Below are positions 35,270-43,985 of a stretch of DNA of 64,000 nt, piece by piece (position 1 is the first letter of the stretch; each line of letters begins with the position of its first letter). The notes beneath the pieces are model-generated. The model was not told where the DNA came from, did no database searches, and worked only from the letters and a program-made list of their open reading frames with translations. The stretch spans positions 3,410,001-3,474,000 of the forward strand of contig NZ_AP022595.1 of the NCBI RefSeq assembly GCF_010731875.1, in the 5' to 3' direction. Position numbers and translations under genes: made by a program. The stretch comes from Mycolicibacterium sarraceniae. Lineage in GTDB: Bacteria > Actinomycetota > Actinomycetes > Mycobacteriales > Mycobacteriaceae.

Positions 35270-35730
35270 CACTGGGGGTCGGATCACCTGCCCCTGACTT
35301 CACGCTGAAAGACCAGAACGGCCAGCCCGTCACGCTCAGCGCCTTCCAGGATGCCAAGAACGTCCTACTGGTGTTCTTCCCGTTGGCGTTCACCGGGATA
35401 TGTCAGGGTGAGCTGGACTACGTTCGTGACCATTTGTCGGTATTCGACAACGACGCTGTTGCGACCTTGGCCATTTCCGTCGGCCCGCCGCCGACGCATA
35501 AGGTCTGGGCGGCGCAGAGCGGGTTCCAGTTCCCGGTGCTGGCCGATTTCTGGCCGCATGGGGCGGTGGCGCAGGAGTACGGGGTGTTCAACCCCGGCGC
35601 CGGCATTGCCAACCGCGGCACCTTCGTGATCGACCGCCAGGGGATCGTGCGGTTCGCCGAGTGCAAGCAGCCTGGTGAGGCGCGCGATCAGGCTGTCTGG
35701 GAGCAGGCGCTGAGCGCGCTGGATGCCTGA
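35266..35730 (+). CDS. ahpE: One-Cys peroxiredoxin AhpE
   Basis: 154 residues. The peroxidatic motif PLAFTGIC has Cys46; the following ISVGPPPTHKVWA and DFWPHGAVAQEYGVFN are characteristic of mycobacterial AhpE. It reduces peroxides and peroxynitrite with mycothiol/mycoredoxin recycling. There is an additional Cys in RFAECKQPG near the C-terminus, where I recall Met in the tuberculosis protein. Translationally coupled to DUF3052. The tRNA-Val follows 47 bases later. Confidence 0.94.
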   Translation: MTLGVGSPAPDFTLKDQNGQPVTLSAFQDAKNVLLVFFPLAFTGICQGELDYVRDHLSVFDNDAVATLAISVGPPPTHKVWAAQSGFQFPVLADFWPHGAVAQEYGVFNPGAGIANRGTFVIDRQGIVRFAECKQPGEARDQAVWEQALSALDA

Positions 35731-35777
35731 CCAGGATTTCCCTGGACCGGCGCGGGCCGTGTAACCTGCCCGGGCAC

Positions 35778-35852
35778 GGGCGCGTAGCTCAGTGGTAGAG
35801 CTCTGGTTTTACACACCAGCGGTCGGCGGTTCGATACCGTCCGCGCCCACCA
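35778..35852 (+). tRNA. tRNA-Val (anticodon UAC)
   Basis: Complete cloverleaf: acceptor GGGCGCG paired with CGCGCCC, D-arm GCTC-AGTGGTA-GAGC, anticodon stem CTGGT/ACCAG with loop TTTACAC giving anticodon TAC, T-arm GGCGG-TTCGATA-CCGTC, and an encoded CCA after discriminator A. It borders the HTH/nucleotidyltransferase cassette, as is common for islands. The 113 bases after it contain no gene. Confidence 0.95.
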
Positions 35853-35965
35853 TTAAGACCCCAGTTCAACGACTCGCGGGCTGATTCCTCTCCAGATCCC
35901 CGAACCCCCGTTGTCCGCTGTTGAGTTCGGCGCAGACGGCCGCGGGCGAGGCCGCCGACCGTCCG

Positions 35966-36736
35966 TTAGTTGGGCGATTGTGCCACCCGGGCCAAGAAAC
36001 TACGGGTGGCCGCTGGGTCGTCGGCGGCGCGCCACAAGCGATGGTCGGTTGGCAGCCGACGTAGCGCAGCTCGTACGGCGCGGCGATCGTCAGGCCGAGT
36101 CTGGCTGATGACTGCGCGTGGATCCCGAAGTGCGACTTCTGCTAGTGCAATCAAGTCCTGGGCGTGGCGCTCGGGATCTCGGTGATCGACGACCCATGCG
36201 CGAGCTTTGGCCACAATGGCACCGAGGAGCGTTGGACGGCGAACGTATCCCACTTGGTCGCCGATACGAATCGGTAGTCGCTCGGCGCGAGTGAGTGCCT
36301 GGTTTCCGCCGTCGGCTTTTAACCCCGGCCGTCCCGATCCCGTTGTTGGATAGCGGTTCTGGCGATCGAGACCTTCGGGGATCATCACGTCGATCGCTGT
36401 CTTACCGCGAACAAACCGGTAGCCATAGCCGTCGGTGGTCGTGTGCTCGGTGAAGCCATTGCTTGTCAGGTAGATCGAGGTGCCGCGTAGTGCATCACGG
36501 CGGGTCCATACGCCGACCACTACGTCGCCGTCGTCGGTCGGGCGATGAGCGGTGTGGCCTTGTTCGGCCAGGTGCAGTGCAGTCATCTGTCCGCCCACCA
36601 GCACCCACGGGGGTGGATCGGATTCTTCGAACTCCATCAGCGTCAGCCACATCGCCTGCTGATGCTCGGGCATGTCGGAGAGCGCCACTGGCTCGCGCTC
36701 CACAGTTGGCACCACTTCCGGTGTGGTGCGTAGCAA
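35966..36736 (-). CDS. Nucleotidyltransferase-fold protein (AbiEii/toxin-like)
   Basis: About 256 residues. The segment VLVGGQMTALHLAEQG followed by HRPTDDGDVVVGV fits the nucleotidyltransferase pattern (GG, helix, then Asp residues on a strand) seen in AbiEii-type toxins and related proteins. A later strand TAIDVMIPEG could carry the third acidic residue. The start is unclear: a TTG at 36736 is used, but sequence quality continues upstream (LTRADLNAWDRLL), so a non-standard start overlapping the previous gene is likely. Third gene of a cassette with a small protein and an HTH protein. Function as toxin is inference. Confidence 0.6.
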   Translation of the reverse strand: MLRTTPEVVPTVEREPVALSDMPEHQQAMWLTLMEFEESDPPPWVLVGGQMTALHLAEQGHTAHRPTDDGDVVVGVWTRRDALRGTSIYLTSNGFTEHTTTDGYGYRFVRGKTAIDVMIPEGLDRQNRYPTTGSGRPGLKADGGNQALTRAERLPIRIGDQVGYVRRPTLLGAIVAKARAWVVDHRDPERHAQDLIALAEVALRDPRAVISQTRPDDRRAVRAALRRLPTDHRLWRAADDPAATRSFLARVAQSPN

Positions 36737-36765
36737 GCGGTCCCACGCATTCAGGTCGGCGCGCG

Positions 36766-37041
36766 TCAGCCCGGGGGGCGAGCGGAGGGTAAATCGCGTA
36801 ATGCCCGGATGTGATGGTCTCGTTCATCCTGCATGAGTGCAGGTGCGAGTCCTACCCGCGTGCACAACCGATCGATTGCCAGCCCGATGTCTTCGAAGCT
36901 GGCCAAGTTCTCGTCGACCTCAGATTGTCTTGCGGTGTAAAACATCTCGGTCGCGCTGGCCTCCGATTGTCCGGTTATGGCGGCGATGGCCGCCAGCGCC
37001 ACAGTATTGCCCTGGCTAGGAGTTCCGGCCTCCTCGGTCAT
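36766..37041 (-). CDS. Small helical protein of the HTH/nucleotidyltransferase cassette
   Basis: 91 residues, ATG overlapping the stop of the HTH gene (TGATG). Predicted mostly helical: TVALAAIAAITGQSEASATE, MFYTARQSEVDENLASFEDI, GLAIDRLCTRVGLAPALM. I do not recognise the family. Its 3' end overlaps the probable true N-terminus of the nucleotidyltransferase-like protein, so all three are made from one transcript. It may be the antitoxin, an adaptor, or part of the HTH protein's partner. Confidence 0.6.
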   Translation of the reverse strand: MTEEAGTPSQGNTVALAAIAAITGQSEASATEMFYTARQSEVDENLASFEDIGLAIDRLCTRVGLAPALMQDERDHHIRALRDLPSARPPG

Positions 37042-37742
37042 CAGTCCTGCGCCGCCCGCAGCGCTTCGGCGATTAGGCGACACCCTGCAGCGTGGGTGCG
37101 GCTGTCGGTGTCGTCGGCCAGGTCGACCCCGGCGATCAATCTCGGTGCAATGCCGGTGTTCAACGTTTCGGTGGCAGTGACTCGCAGTGTTAGGTTGCCG
37201 CGGGCACTCTCGATCAGGAAATGCGTCTTCACGAGCTCGCGGCGAATATCCTCGTTCACGTAGACGTCGCCCGCGCCCCCTGCTGCCAGTCCGAGATTGT
37301 ATGTGTCCGCAGTGCTGATCCCGGTCGGCATGACACCGCGCGCGCTCAGAAGATCAGCTAGATCCTCTTCGCTAACCCGATAGCGATGGACTGAATCCGC
37401 CCGCCGTGAAAGCCACCGGCGCACAAGAGCGCACGTATCGGTGCCGCCGCTAGCAGCATGTGCCAGCCGGTTTCGTAGGCGGTGCCGCTCGCCGGCGGTC
37501 AGCTTGTCAGGGAGTCCATCACACAAGGCAGCCGCGCCCCAGGCGCTGCGCGGTGAGAAGGATCGCGCAGTGGCGCCGGCTTCAACGAGGTCTGCCTGTC
37601 GATCCAAACTGTCGGCGTCCACGAGCCACTGGCTGCCCGCGCGAGTCGCTGCCAGCGTGCCAGCAGCAATGAGAGCGCGCACGCGGGAGGGGTGCACGCC
37701 CAGTCGCTGGGCGGCCTGTTGAGTGGTAATCACATCAGACAT
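37041..37742 (-). CDS. HTH DNA-binding protein, probable autoregulator/antitoxin of the cassette
   Basis: 233 residues. The N-terminus [20 protein letters not shown] followed by [20 protein letters not shown] is an excisionase/MerR-like winged HTH with its wing. The remaining 170 residues contain [17 protein letters not shown], a helical middle and a C-terminal domain with [18 protein letters not shown]. AbiEi-like antitoxins have a similar layout. The ATG lies 7 nt after a -10 hexamer TATAGT inside a perfect palindrome, so the gene appears leaderless and self-regulated. The upstream in-frame part (to 37880) belongs to a different, broken gene. Confidence 0.65.
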   Translation of the reverse strand: MSDVITTQQAAQRLGVHPSRVRALIAAGTLAATRAGSQWLVDADSLDRQADLVEAGATARSFSPRSAWGAAALCDGLPDKLTAGERHRLRNRLAHAASGGTDTCALVRRWLSRRADSVHRYRVSEEDLADLLSARGVMPTGISTADTYNLGLAAGGAGDVYVNEDIRRELVKTHFLIESARGNLTLRVTATETLNTGIAPRLIAGVDLADDTDSRTHAAGCRLIAEALRAAQD

Positions 37743-37744
37743 AT

Positions 37745-37776
37745 ACACAACTATATTGGAGTCGCTATAGTTGTGT
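37745..37776. promoter_or_regulatory. Perfect 11-bp palindrome over the cassette promoter
   Basis: ACACAACTATA (37745-37755) and TATAGTTGTGT (37766-37776) are exact inverted copies with a 10-base spacer. On the minus strand the inner TATAGT (37755-37750) ends 7 nt before the ATG at 37742, so the operator overlaps a leaderless promoter. This is the expected site of autorepression by the HTH protein. The gene-free stretch 37743-38053 otherwise holds only the MpaB-like remnant and the start region of cobD. Confidence 0.7.
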
Positions 37777-37805
37777 AAGTATCGTGAGGCTTGACGCGGC
37801 TTGAC

Positions 37806-37960
37806 CTGGTCGATGTAGTAGCGATATAGGCAGGCCGCCACCCACAGTTGCAGCGTCGGATCGAAGGACCGGTAGGACACCGGGCTCGCGGGCGTTGAGT
37901 GGACCTGAGCGTGGGCGGTGTCGACCGCGGAACGGATCAGGGCGCGGCCGGCGCCGGCAC
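37806..37960 (-). pseudogene. Fragment of a DUF2236 (MpaB-like) oxygenase gene
   Basis: In the frame reading into the cassette from 37960, [17 protein letters not shown] is followed by [20 protein letters not shown]. The FDPxLQLWVAAxLY block is like DUF2236/MpaB family proteins. The similarity stops at about 37806, where the cassette sequence begins, and nothing of the gene remains on the other side. In M. tuberculosis another gene (Rv2237) occupies this site between cobD and ahpE. The match is short and from memory. Confidence 0.4.
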
Positions 37961-38053
37961 TGCGGCCGGGTTGAGCAGGTCGCAGACCCGCCGCGGATGT
38001 CGCATCATTGCGGCCTCATCTGGGCAGTACTCCAGGTGTGAGAGAGTGCCGGG

Positions 38054-39016
38054 GTGTTTGCGCGCAGACGGTGGCGGGGTGTTGGCATCCTTGCGGCCCA
38101 ACTGGCCGATGCGGCCCTCGGCGATCCGGTACGCGGCCACCCCGTCGCGGGGTTCGGTTGGTGTGCAGCCGCACTCGAAAAGTTGACCTACCGCGACACC
38201 CGGGCCGCGGGTGCACTGTATACCGGTGTGTTACTGGGCGGGCTTGCCGTCGCCGGTGCGCTGATCGAGCGCGGCGCTCGAGGTCCAGGGCTGGCGGCGG
38301 CGACGGCCTCGGCCACCTGGGCGGCACTGGGCGGAACCACGTTGGGCCGCACCGGCGACCGGCTTGCCGACCTGCTGGCCGCCGGTGATATCGACGGTGC
38401 CCGGGCGCTGCTGCCGTCGCTGTGTGGCCGCGACCCGTCGGCGCTCGACACCGACGGGCTGGCACGGGCGGCTCTGGAATCGGTGGCCGAGAATACCTCC
38501 GACGCGCATGTCGCACCGCTGCTGTGGGCGGCGGTCGGAGGAGTTCCGGGGGTCATGGTGTACCGCGGCGTCAACACCCTGGATGCGATGATCGGGCACC
38601 GCTCGCCGCGGTACGCCCGATTCGGTTGGGCGGCAGCACGGTTGGACGATATTGCCAACTATCTCCCGGCGCGGGTGGGCGGTGCGCTGGTGGTCGTGTG
38701 CGCGCCACTGGTCGGCGGTTCGCCGGCCGGCGCGCTGCGGGCTTGGCGGCGGGACGCGGCACGGCACCCCAGCCCCAATGCCGGCGTGGTGGAGGCTACT
38801 TTCGCCGGTGCGCTGGGGGTGCGCCTCGGCGGCCCGACCCAGTATCACCATGAGCTGGAGATCCGACCGACTCTCGGGGACGGCCGCATCCCTGGCATCG
38901 GTGACCTGCGCCGCGCGGTGCGGCTGTCGCGAGCCGTTCAGGCCGCCGCGGCGGTGGTTGCGATCGGACTTACGGCCGTCGGCCGTAGCGGTCGGCGAGC
39001 TTGTCCTCGACGGTGA
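38054..39016 (+). CDS. cobD: Adenosylcobinamide-phosphate synthase
   Basis: 320 residues from a GTG. CobD/CbiB membrane protein: N-terminal ADAALGDPVRGHPVAGFG, then RAALESVAENTSDAHVAPLL and YRGVNTLDAMIGHRSPRYAR, and late ARHPSPNAGVVEATFAGALG and LGGPTQYHHE, which are diagnostic. It attaches aminopropanol (phosphate) to the corrin ring in cobalamin assembly. Its last 47 bases overlap the 3' end of surf1 on the other strand. Confidence 0.92.
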   Translation: MFARRRWRGVGILAAQLADAALGDPVRGHPVAGFGWCAAALEKLTYRDTRAAGALYTGVLLGGLAVAGALIERGARGPGLAAATASATWAALGGTTLGRTGDRLADLLAAGDIDGARALLPSLCGRDPSALDTDGLARAALESVAENTSDAHVAPLLWAAVGGVPGVMVYRGVNTLDAMIGHRSPRYARFGWAAARLDDIANYLPARVGGALVVVCAPLVGGSPAGALRAWRRDAARHPSPNAGVVEATFAGALGVRLGGPTQYHHELEIRPTLGDGRIPGIGDLRRAVRLSRAVQAAAAVVAIGLTAVGRSGRRACPRR

Positions 39017-39797
39017 CCGGGGCCGACGGGTTGCCGGCGGCCGCGGTGGTTGGAGCGGACTCGCGGCGGCGGGCTTTGATTTCCGCATAGGCAAAGTACC
39101 CCAGCCCGATTGGGGCCACGATACCGAACGCGATCCACTGAATGCCGTATGACAGGAATGGCCCCGGATCCAGATGTGGCAACTCGGCGACGCCGAGAAT
39201 GCCCGGCTGATTCTCCATCAGCTGCAGGTAGGAACCGGCCACTGGCACGCCGGTGGCCGCCGTCACTTCGGCGGTGTCGATGGCATAGATCTGGGTGAAG
39301 CCGTTCTCGCGGAACGGCTGCTTGTCGGGCGGCGCGGTCTCCGAATCACGCAGCCGCGCAGTGATCGTCACCGTTCCCGTCGGCGCCGGCGCGATCTCGG
39401 GCACTGTGTTTCCCTGGATCGGGAGTACATAGCCCCGGTCGACGAGCACTGTCGGTCCGCCGTCGATCGTGAACGGCGTGAGCACGTTGTAGGCGGGTGA
39501 GCCGCCGACCACCCGCAGCCTTGCCAGCACCTCAGCGGCCGGCACGTAGTGTCCGGTGGCCGTCACTCGGCGCCACTGAGCATCGGGTGCCGACGAATCT
39601 TGATGCGGCAGAAGCGTCGTCACCGCGACCGGATCCGCTTTCAGCGAATTCTCGATCTGCGAATTCTCCCGGTTGGTCTTGGTGTTCTTGCCCAGTTGCC
39701 ACGGCGCCAGCACCGTGAAGCACAGGTAGGCGAACGCCACCACCGCCAACGCCAGGGCAATCCAGCCCGGGCGCAGTAGGAACGCCAGCCGTTTCAT
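38970..39797 (-). CDS. SURF1-family cytochrome oxidase assembly protein
   Basis: 275 residues with one N-terminal helix (WIALALAVVAFAYLCFTVLA) and one C-terminal helix (SYGIQWIAFGIVAPIGLGYF) around an extracytoplasmic domain, the SURF1 topology. Motifs WQLGKNTKTNRENSQIE, WRRVTATGHYVP and LVDRGYVLP fit. SURF1 helps insert haem a into cytochrome c oxidase. Overlaps the ptpA stop by one base (TGATG). Corresponds to Rv2235. Confidence 0.92.
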   Translation of the reverse strand: MKRLAFLLRPGWIALALAVVAFAYLCFTVLAPWQLGKNTKTNRENSQIENSLKADPVAVTTLLPHQDSSAPDAQWRRVTATGHYVPAAEVLARLRVVGGSPAYNVLTPFTIDGGPTVLVDRGYVLPIQGNTVPEIAPAPTGTVTITARLRDSETAPPDKQPFRENGFTQIYAIDTAEVTAATGVPVAGSYLQLMENQPGILGVAELPHLDPGPFLSYGIQWIAFGIVAPIGLGYFAYAEIKARRRESAPTTAAAGNPSAPVTVEDKLADRYGRRP

Positions 39798-40327
39798 CAG
39801 CAGTTCAGACCGTCCTGGGCCAGCCGCTCGTCGACCCAGGCGTGCAGACCCGGCAGAGCGGCCTGGATGACGGTGAACGTTTCCTCGAAATCCGCGTGGC
39901 TGCCGTAGTACGGATCCTCGACGTCGTCGGCGTGCTTACCCGAGCGCGGATCGAATGACCGCAGCAGCCGCACCCGTTCGGGCTCGACCCCGAGGTGGGT
40001 GAGCATCCGCAGATGGTTGCGGCCCAGCGCGATCACGAGGTCGGCGCCGAGATGGTCATCGTCGACCTGAGCCGCGGAGTGATCGGTCGGATAGCCGTGC
40101 TGGCGTAGGACGGTGTTGGCACGCTCATCGGCCCCGTCCCCGACATGCCAGTGACCGGTCCCGGCGCTGGACACTCGAACGACGTTGGCCAGGCCGCGCT
40201 GATCGATCTGGTGGGCGAACATCTTCTCGGCCATCGGCGAGCGGCAGATATTGCCCGAGCACACGAATGTCACATGCAGCTCCGCCCGATCCCCGGGTCG
40301 CTGCCCTCCTGCCCGCCGCTCAGACAC
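39797..40327 (-). CDS. ptpA: Low-molecular-weight protein tyrosine phosphatase
   Basis: 176 residues from a GTG at 40327 that overlaps the ptkA stop region by 8 bases. Active-site P-loop FVCSGNICRSPMAEKMF (C-x5-R-S) near residues 20-36 and the general acid loop VEDPYYG. In pathogenic mycobacteria PtpA is secreted and acts on host proteins; in this organism the role is unknown. The genes surf1, ptpA and ptkA form one operon. The start could also lie at the conserved LHVTFVC segment. Confidence 0.92.
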   Translation of the reverse strand: MSERRAGGQRPGDRAELHVTFVCSGNICRSPMAEKMFAHQIDQRGLANVVRVSSAGTGHWHVGDGADERANTVLRQHGYPTDHSAAQVDDDHLGADLVIALGRNHLRMLTHLGVEPERVRLLRSFDPRSGKHADDVEDPYYGSHADFEETFTVIQAALPGLHAWVDERLAQDGLNC

Positions 40328-40991
40328 CGAGCACCTCCCGCAGCGCCGACACCGTCGGTACATGGGCGGCCGCGGCCTCGGCGGCATGGGGCTCCAGGAA
40401 ATCGGTCGCACCGTAGCCCCACCCCACGACGACCGTGTCGATGCCGTGCTCGGCGGCGCCTTCCACATCGTGGGCACGATCACCGACCATCAGCACCCGC
40501 TCGGGCAGCGGCTGGAGCTGGCCCAGCGCGTGGGCCACCACATCGGCCTTGCTGGATCGCACCCCGTCCACGCTGGCGCCGGCGATCACGTCGAAGTACT
40601 CGGCCAGCTCGAAATGCTCGAGGATGCGTCTCGCGGTCGGCTCGGCCTTGGAAGTGGCCACCGCCAGCCGTACCCCGGCCGCGCGCAGATCGCCAAGAAG
40701 CTGTGGAATGCCGTCAAACAGGCTGTTCATCGCCCAGCCCCGGCTGGTGTAGTCGGCGCGATAGGCCGCGATCGCCTCGTCGGCACGCTCGCCGAGTCCC
40801 AGCCCGGACAGCGTCACATGCATGGGTGGGCCGACGATGCGGCCGGTCAGGTCACCGTCGGGGACGTCGGCGCCGATCGCGCCCAGCGCGTGCCGGAAGC
40901 TGGCGACAATGCCCCCGGCCGAGTCGGTGAGGGTGCCGTCGAGATCGAAGATCACCAACTGGGGGCGGGTGGCTGAGGCCGTGCTGGTCAC
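40320..40991 (-). CDS. ptkA: HAD-family hydrolase, PtkA-like
   Basis: 223 residues from a GTG. HAD motifs: DLDGTLTDS at residues 16-24 (nucleophile and acid Asp), Thr/Ser in VAVATSK, Lys in RSSKADVV and [10 protein letters not shown]. In M. tuberculosis the gene at this place (Rv2232) is the protein tyrosine kinase PtkA, which phosphorylates PtpA and has an N-terminal extension. That extension is not visible here, so kinase activity should not be assumed; phosphoglycolate-phosphatase-like activity is also possible. Confidence 0.85.
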   Translation of the reverse strand: MTSTASATRPQLVIFDLDGTLTDSAGGIVASFRHALGAIGADVPDGDLTGRIVGPPMHVTLSGLGLGERADEAIAAYRADYTSRGWAMNSLFDGIPQLLGDLRAAGVRLAVATSKAEPTARRILEHFELAEYFDVIAGASVDGVRSSKADVVAHALGQLQPLPERVLMVGDRAHDVEGAAEHGIDTVVVGWGYGATDFLEPHAAEAAAAHVPTVSALREVLGV

Positions 40992-41032
40992 CGCTCCATT
41001 GTTGCCGATCGTCGCGCACTACTGTTCTTGGC

Positions 41033-42181
41033 GTGGTTGCAGGCAGCGCGACGGGCGTGAGACTGGCGGAAGTCATCGCCGTGCTCGACGCCGCGTACCC
41101 TCCTGGGCTCGCGCACAGCTGGGACTCGGTCGGGCTGGTGTGCGGTGACCCGGACGATGTCATCGACTCAGTGACCGTGGCCGTTGACGCCACTGCCGAG
41201 GTCGCGGCGACCGTCGGACCGCGCGGGCTGCTGGTGGCCCACCACCCGCTGCTGCTGCGCGGGGTGGACACGGTGGCGGCCAACACCCCGAAGGGCGCGC
41301 TGATCCATCAGCTGATCCGGGCCGGTGGGGCACTGTTCACCGCCCACACCAACGCCGACTCAGCCAACCCCGGGGTCTCTGATGCGCTGGCCGCGGTGCT
41401 GGGGCTGACGGTCGAGGCCGTGCTCGACCCGGCCGCCGGCCAGGACACCGACAAGTGGGTGATCTTCGTGCCCGACGCCGACGCTGAGGCGGTCCGGACG
41501 GCCCTGTTCGCCGCAGGCGCGGGCCATATCGGGGGCTACTCACACTGCAGCTGGAGTGTCGCGGGCACCGGCCAGTTCCTGCCGCTCGACGGCGCATCAC
41601 CGGCGATCGGCATGGTCGGATCGATGGAGCACGTCGACGAGGACCGCATTGAGGTGGTGGCACCGGCCCGGCTGCGCGCCCAGGTGCTGGCCGCCATCCG
41701 TGCGTCGCACCCGTATGAGGAGCCGGCGTTCGACGTGCTGCCGCTGGCCGCGCTGCCCGCCGGGGTGGGGATCGGGCGCATCGGAACCCTGGCACAACCA
41801 CTGCGGTTCGCAGATTTCGTCGCCTCGGTCGGCGCGGTCCTGCCGCAGACCACGTGGGGGGTGCGGGCGGCTGGCGACCCCGATGCCCCGGTGACGCGGG
41901 TGGCGGTGTGCGGTGGTGCCGGGGACTCACTGCTCGGCGCCGCGACTGCCGCCGGCGTGGACGCCTACGTGACCGCTGACCTGCGTCACCATCCGGCCGA
42001 CGAGCACCGGCGGGCCAGTGGCGTCGCGCTCGTGGACGTCGCACACTGGGCTAGCGAGTACCCGTGGTGCGGACAAGCCGCCGCGCTGCTGCGGGGTCAT
42101 TTCGGCGCGGCGCTGAAGGTCGGCGTCTGCGACCTGCGCACCGACCCGTGGAATATCGACGTTTCGAAAGGCATGCCGTGA
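41033..42181 (+). CDS. NIF3/GTP cyclohydrolase I type 2-like metal protein
   Basis: 382 residues from a GTG, divergent from ptkA. Metal-binding motifs of the NIF3 family: [26 protein letters not shown], and [13 protein letters not shown] and VDVAHWASE toward the end, with an inserted middle domain ([26 protein letters not shown]). The family forms toroidal hexamers and has no agreed function. Its stop overlaps the next GTG (GTGA). Corresponds to Rv2230c. Confidence 0.9.
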   Translation: MVAGSATGVRLAEVIAVLDAAYPPGLAHSWDSVGLVCGDPDDVIDSVTVAVDATAEVAATVGPRGLLVAHHPLLLRGVDTVAANTPKGALIHQLIRAGGALFTAHTNADSANPGVSDALAAVLGLTVEAVLDPAAGQDTDKWVIFVPDADAEAVRTALFAAGAGHIGGYSHCSWSVAGTGQFLPLDGASPAIGMVGSMEHVDEDRIEVVAPARLRAQVLAAIRASHPYEEPAFDVLPLAALPAGVGIGRIGTLAQPLRFADFVASVGAVLPQTTWGVRAAGDPDAPVTRVAVCGGAGDSLLGAATAAGVDAYVTADLRHHPADEHRRASGVALVDVAHWASEYPWCGQAAALLRGHFGAALKVGVCDLRTDPWNIDVSKGMP

Positions 42182-42909
42182 AAGCTGAATTGGCACAGCA
42201 ACGTTCGCTCCTGGAGCTGGCCGAGCTGGATGCCGAGCTGGCCCGGCTGGCCCACCGCGCCGCTCACCTGCCCGAGCAGCAGAGCTACGACACCGCGCTG
42301 GCCGACCACCGCGAGGCGGCGGACCGGCTGGCCGCGCTGGCCATCGCGCTGGAAGATGTCGACGCCGAGGTGACACGGTTCGAATCCGAGATCGACGGCG
42401 TGCGGCAGCGCGAGGATCGAGACCGCAAACTGCTCGACTCCGGGACCGTCAATCCCAAACAGCTCGAGGAGCTCCAGCACGAGCTGGAAACCCTGGAGCG
42501 CAGGCAGTCCAGCCTGGAGGACTCGCTGCTCGAGGTGATGGAGCATCTTGAGCAACTCGCTGGAGACAAGACCGGTCAGGTGGCGAAACTCGAAGCGCTA
42601 CAAGCAGATCTGACCACCGCGGGGCACAACCGCGACGAGGCGCTCGAAGAGATCGAGAAGCAGCGTGGTCAACGTGCTGCACAGCGGAACGCGGTCGCGG
42701 CCGGCCTGGATTCCGCTTTGGTGCAGTTGTACGAGCGACAGCGGGCGACATCGGGTGTCGGTGCCGCGCGGCTGCTGGGCCGGCGCTGCGGCGCTTGCCG
42801 CATCGAGCTCGATCGCGGCGAGCTGGCCAGGATCTCGGCTGCCGCGGAGGATGAAGTGATCCGCTGCCCGGAGTGCCAGGCGATCCTGTTGCGCCTCGGC
42901 GGAGCGTAG
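42178..42909 (+). CDS. Coiled-coil protein with C4 zinc ribbon
   Basis: 243 residues from a GTG. A long coiled coil (about residues 5-180, for example [18 protein letters not shown] and [20 protein letters not shown]) precedes a C-terminal zinc ribbon with CGAC and CPEC, the zf-RING_7 type. Sits in the conserved order NIF3-like / zinc ribbon / RNase H-phosphatase. Function unknown; a nucleic-acid or tRNA-related role has been guessed for the family. Corresponds to Rv2229c. Confidence 0.9.
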   Translation: MKAELAQQRSLLELAELDAELARLAHRAAHLPEQQSYDTALADHREAADRLAALAIALEDVDAEVTRFESEIDGVRQREDRDRKLLDSGTVNPKQLEELQHELETLERRQSSLEDSLLEVMEHLEQLAGDKTGQVAKLEALQADLTTAGHNRDEALEEIEKQRGQRAAQRNAVAAGLDSALVQLYERQRATSGVGAARLLGRRCGACRIELDRGELARISAAAEDEVIRCPECQAILLRLGGA

Positions 42910-42911
42910 CG

Positions 42912-43982
42912 GTGAAGGTACTTGTCGAGGCCGACGGCGGATCGCGGGGAAACCCAGGCCCGGCGGGCTACGGCTGTGTTGTCTTCTCGGCTGATCATCA
43001 GAGCGTGCTGGCTGAACACGGTGCGGCGATCGGCGTCGCCACCAACAATGTCGCGGAGTATCGCGGGCTGATCGCGGGGCTCGTGGAGGCCCGCAAGCTC
43101 GGTGCCAATGAGGTTGGCGTCTCGATGGATTCCAAGCTCGTGGTGGAGCAGATGGCCGGCCGCTGGAAGGTCAAACACCCCGCGATGGCCGAGCTGCAGC
43201 AGCAGGCACGCGCGCTCGCGTCGACCTTCGATTCGGTGACGTATGCGTGGATTCCGCGCGAGCGCAACTCCCATGCCGACCGGCTGGCCAACGAGGCGAT
43301 GGATGCTGCCGCCGAGCCGGTCACCGAGGCGGTCGCGGTGCCGCCCGCGGTGTGGACGGGCAATCAGGGTGCACCGACCCGCATGCTGCTGTTGCGGCAT
43401 GGGCAGACCGAATTCTCTCGTGAACGCCGGTATTCGGGCCGCGGCAATCCCGAGCTCACCGATACCGGTCGCGGGCAGGCCGAGGCGGCGGCGCGTCACC
43501 TCGCGCAGGTCGGAAACATCGATGTGGTCATCACCTCGCCGCTACAGCGTGCGCATGCCACCGCGGCGGCTGCTGCGGCCGCCCTGGGCCTGGACGTCAC
43601 CGTCGACGACGATCTGATCGAAACGGATTTCGGTGCCTGGGAAGGGCTGACATTCGGCGAGGCCCGCGAACGTGACCCGGACTTGCACGGCCAATGGCTG
43701 CGCGATACCAGCCTGCGCCCGCCCGAGGGAGAGAGTTTCGACGACGTGCAGGAGCGGGTCCAGCGGCTGCGGGCCCGGATTCTGACCGAGCATCCCGGCA
43801 AGACCGTGCTGGTGGTCTCACATGTGACGCCGATCAAGACGCTGCTGCGGCTGGCGCTGGCCGCCGGCGCCAGCATCCTGCACCGGCTGCACCTCGACCT
43901 GGCGTCGTTGAGCATCGCCGAGTTCTATCCCGACGGCAACGCTTCGGTGCGGCTGGTGAACCAGACTTCGTATCTGGACTGA
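42912..43982 (+). CDS. Bifunctional RNase HI / alpha-ribazole-phosphatase-like protein
   Basis: 356 residues from a GTG two bases after the previous stop. The N-terminal RNase HI domain (residues 1-130) has EADGGSRGNPGPAGYG, NNVAEYRGLIAGL, VSMDSKLVVEQM and ERNSHADRLAN, which supply the DEDD catalytic residues. The C-terminal histidine phosphatase domain has LLRHGQTEFSRERRYSG, the second Arg in SPLQRAHATA, and VVSHVTPIK. Like Rv2228c, which removes RNA from RNA-DNA hybrids and has a CobC-type phosphatase domain. Confidence 0.93.
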   Translation: MKVLVEADGGSRGNPGPAGYGCVVFSADHQSVLAEHGAAIGVATNNVAEYRGLIAGLVEARKLGANEVGVSMDSKLVVEQMAGRWKVKHPAMAELQQQARALASTFDSVTYAWIPRERNSHADRLANEAMDAAAEPVTEAVAVPPAVWTGNQGAPTRMLLLRHGQTEFSRERRYSGRGNPELTDTGRGQAEAAARHLAQVGNIDVVITSPLQRAHATAAAAAAALGLDVTVDDDLIETDFGAWEGLTFGEARERDPDLHGQWLRDTSLRPPEGESFDDVQERVQRLRARILTEHPGKTVLVVSHVTPIKTLLRLALAAGASILHRLHLDLASLSIAEFYPDGNASVRLVNQTSYLD

Positions 43983-43985
43983 GCC

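Noticed and set aside
35853..35965. Direct repeat of the tRNA-Val 3' end as an attachment site
   Set aside because: No second copy of the tRNA T-arm/acceptor sequence was found at the far end of the cassette near 37800-38050.
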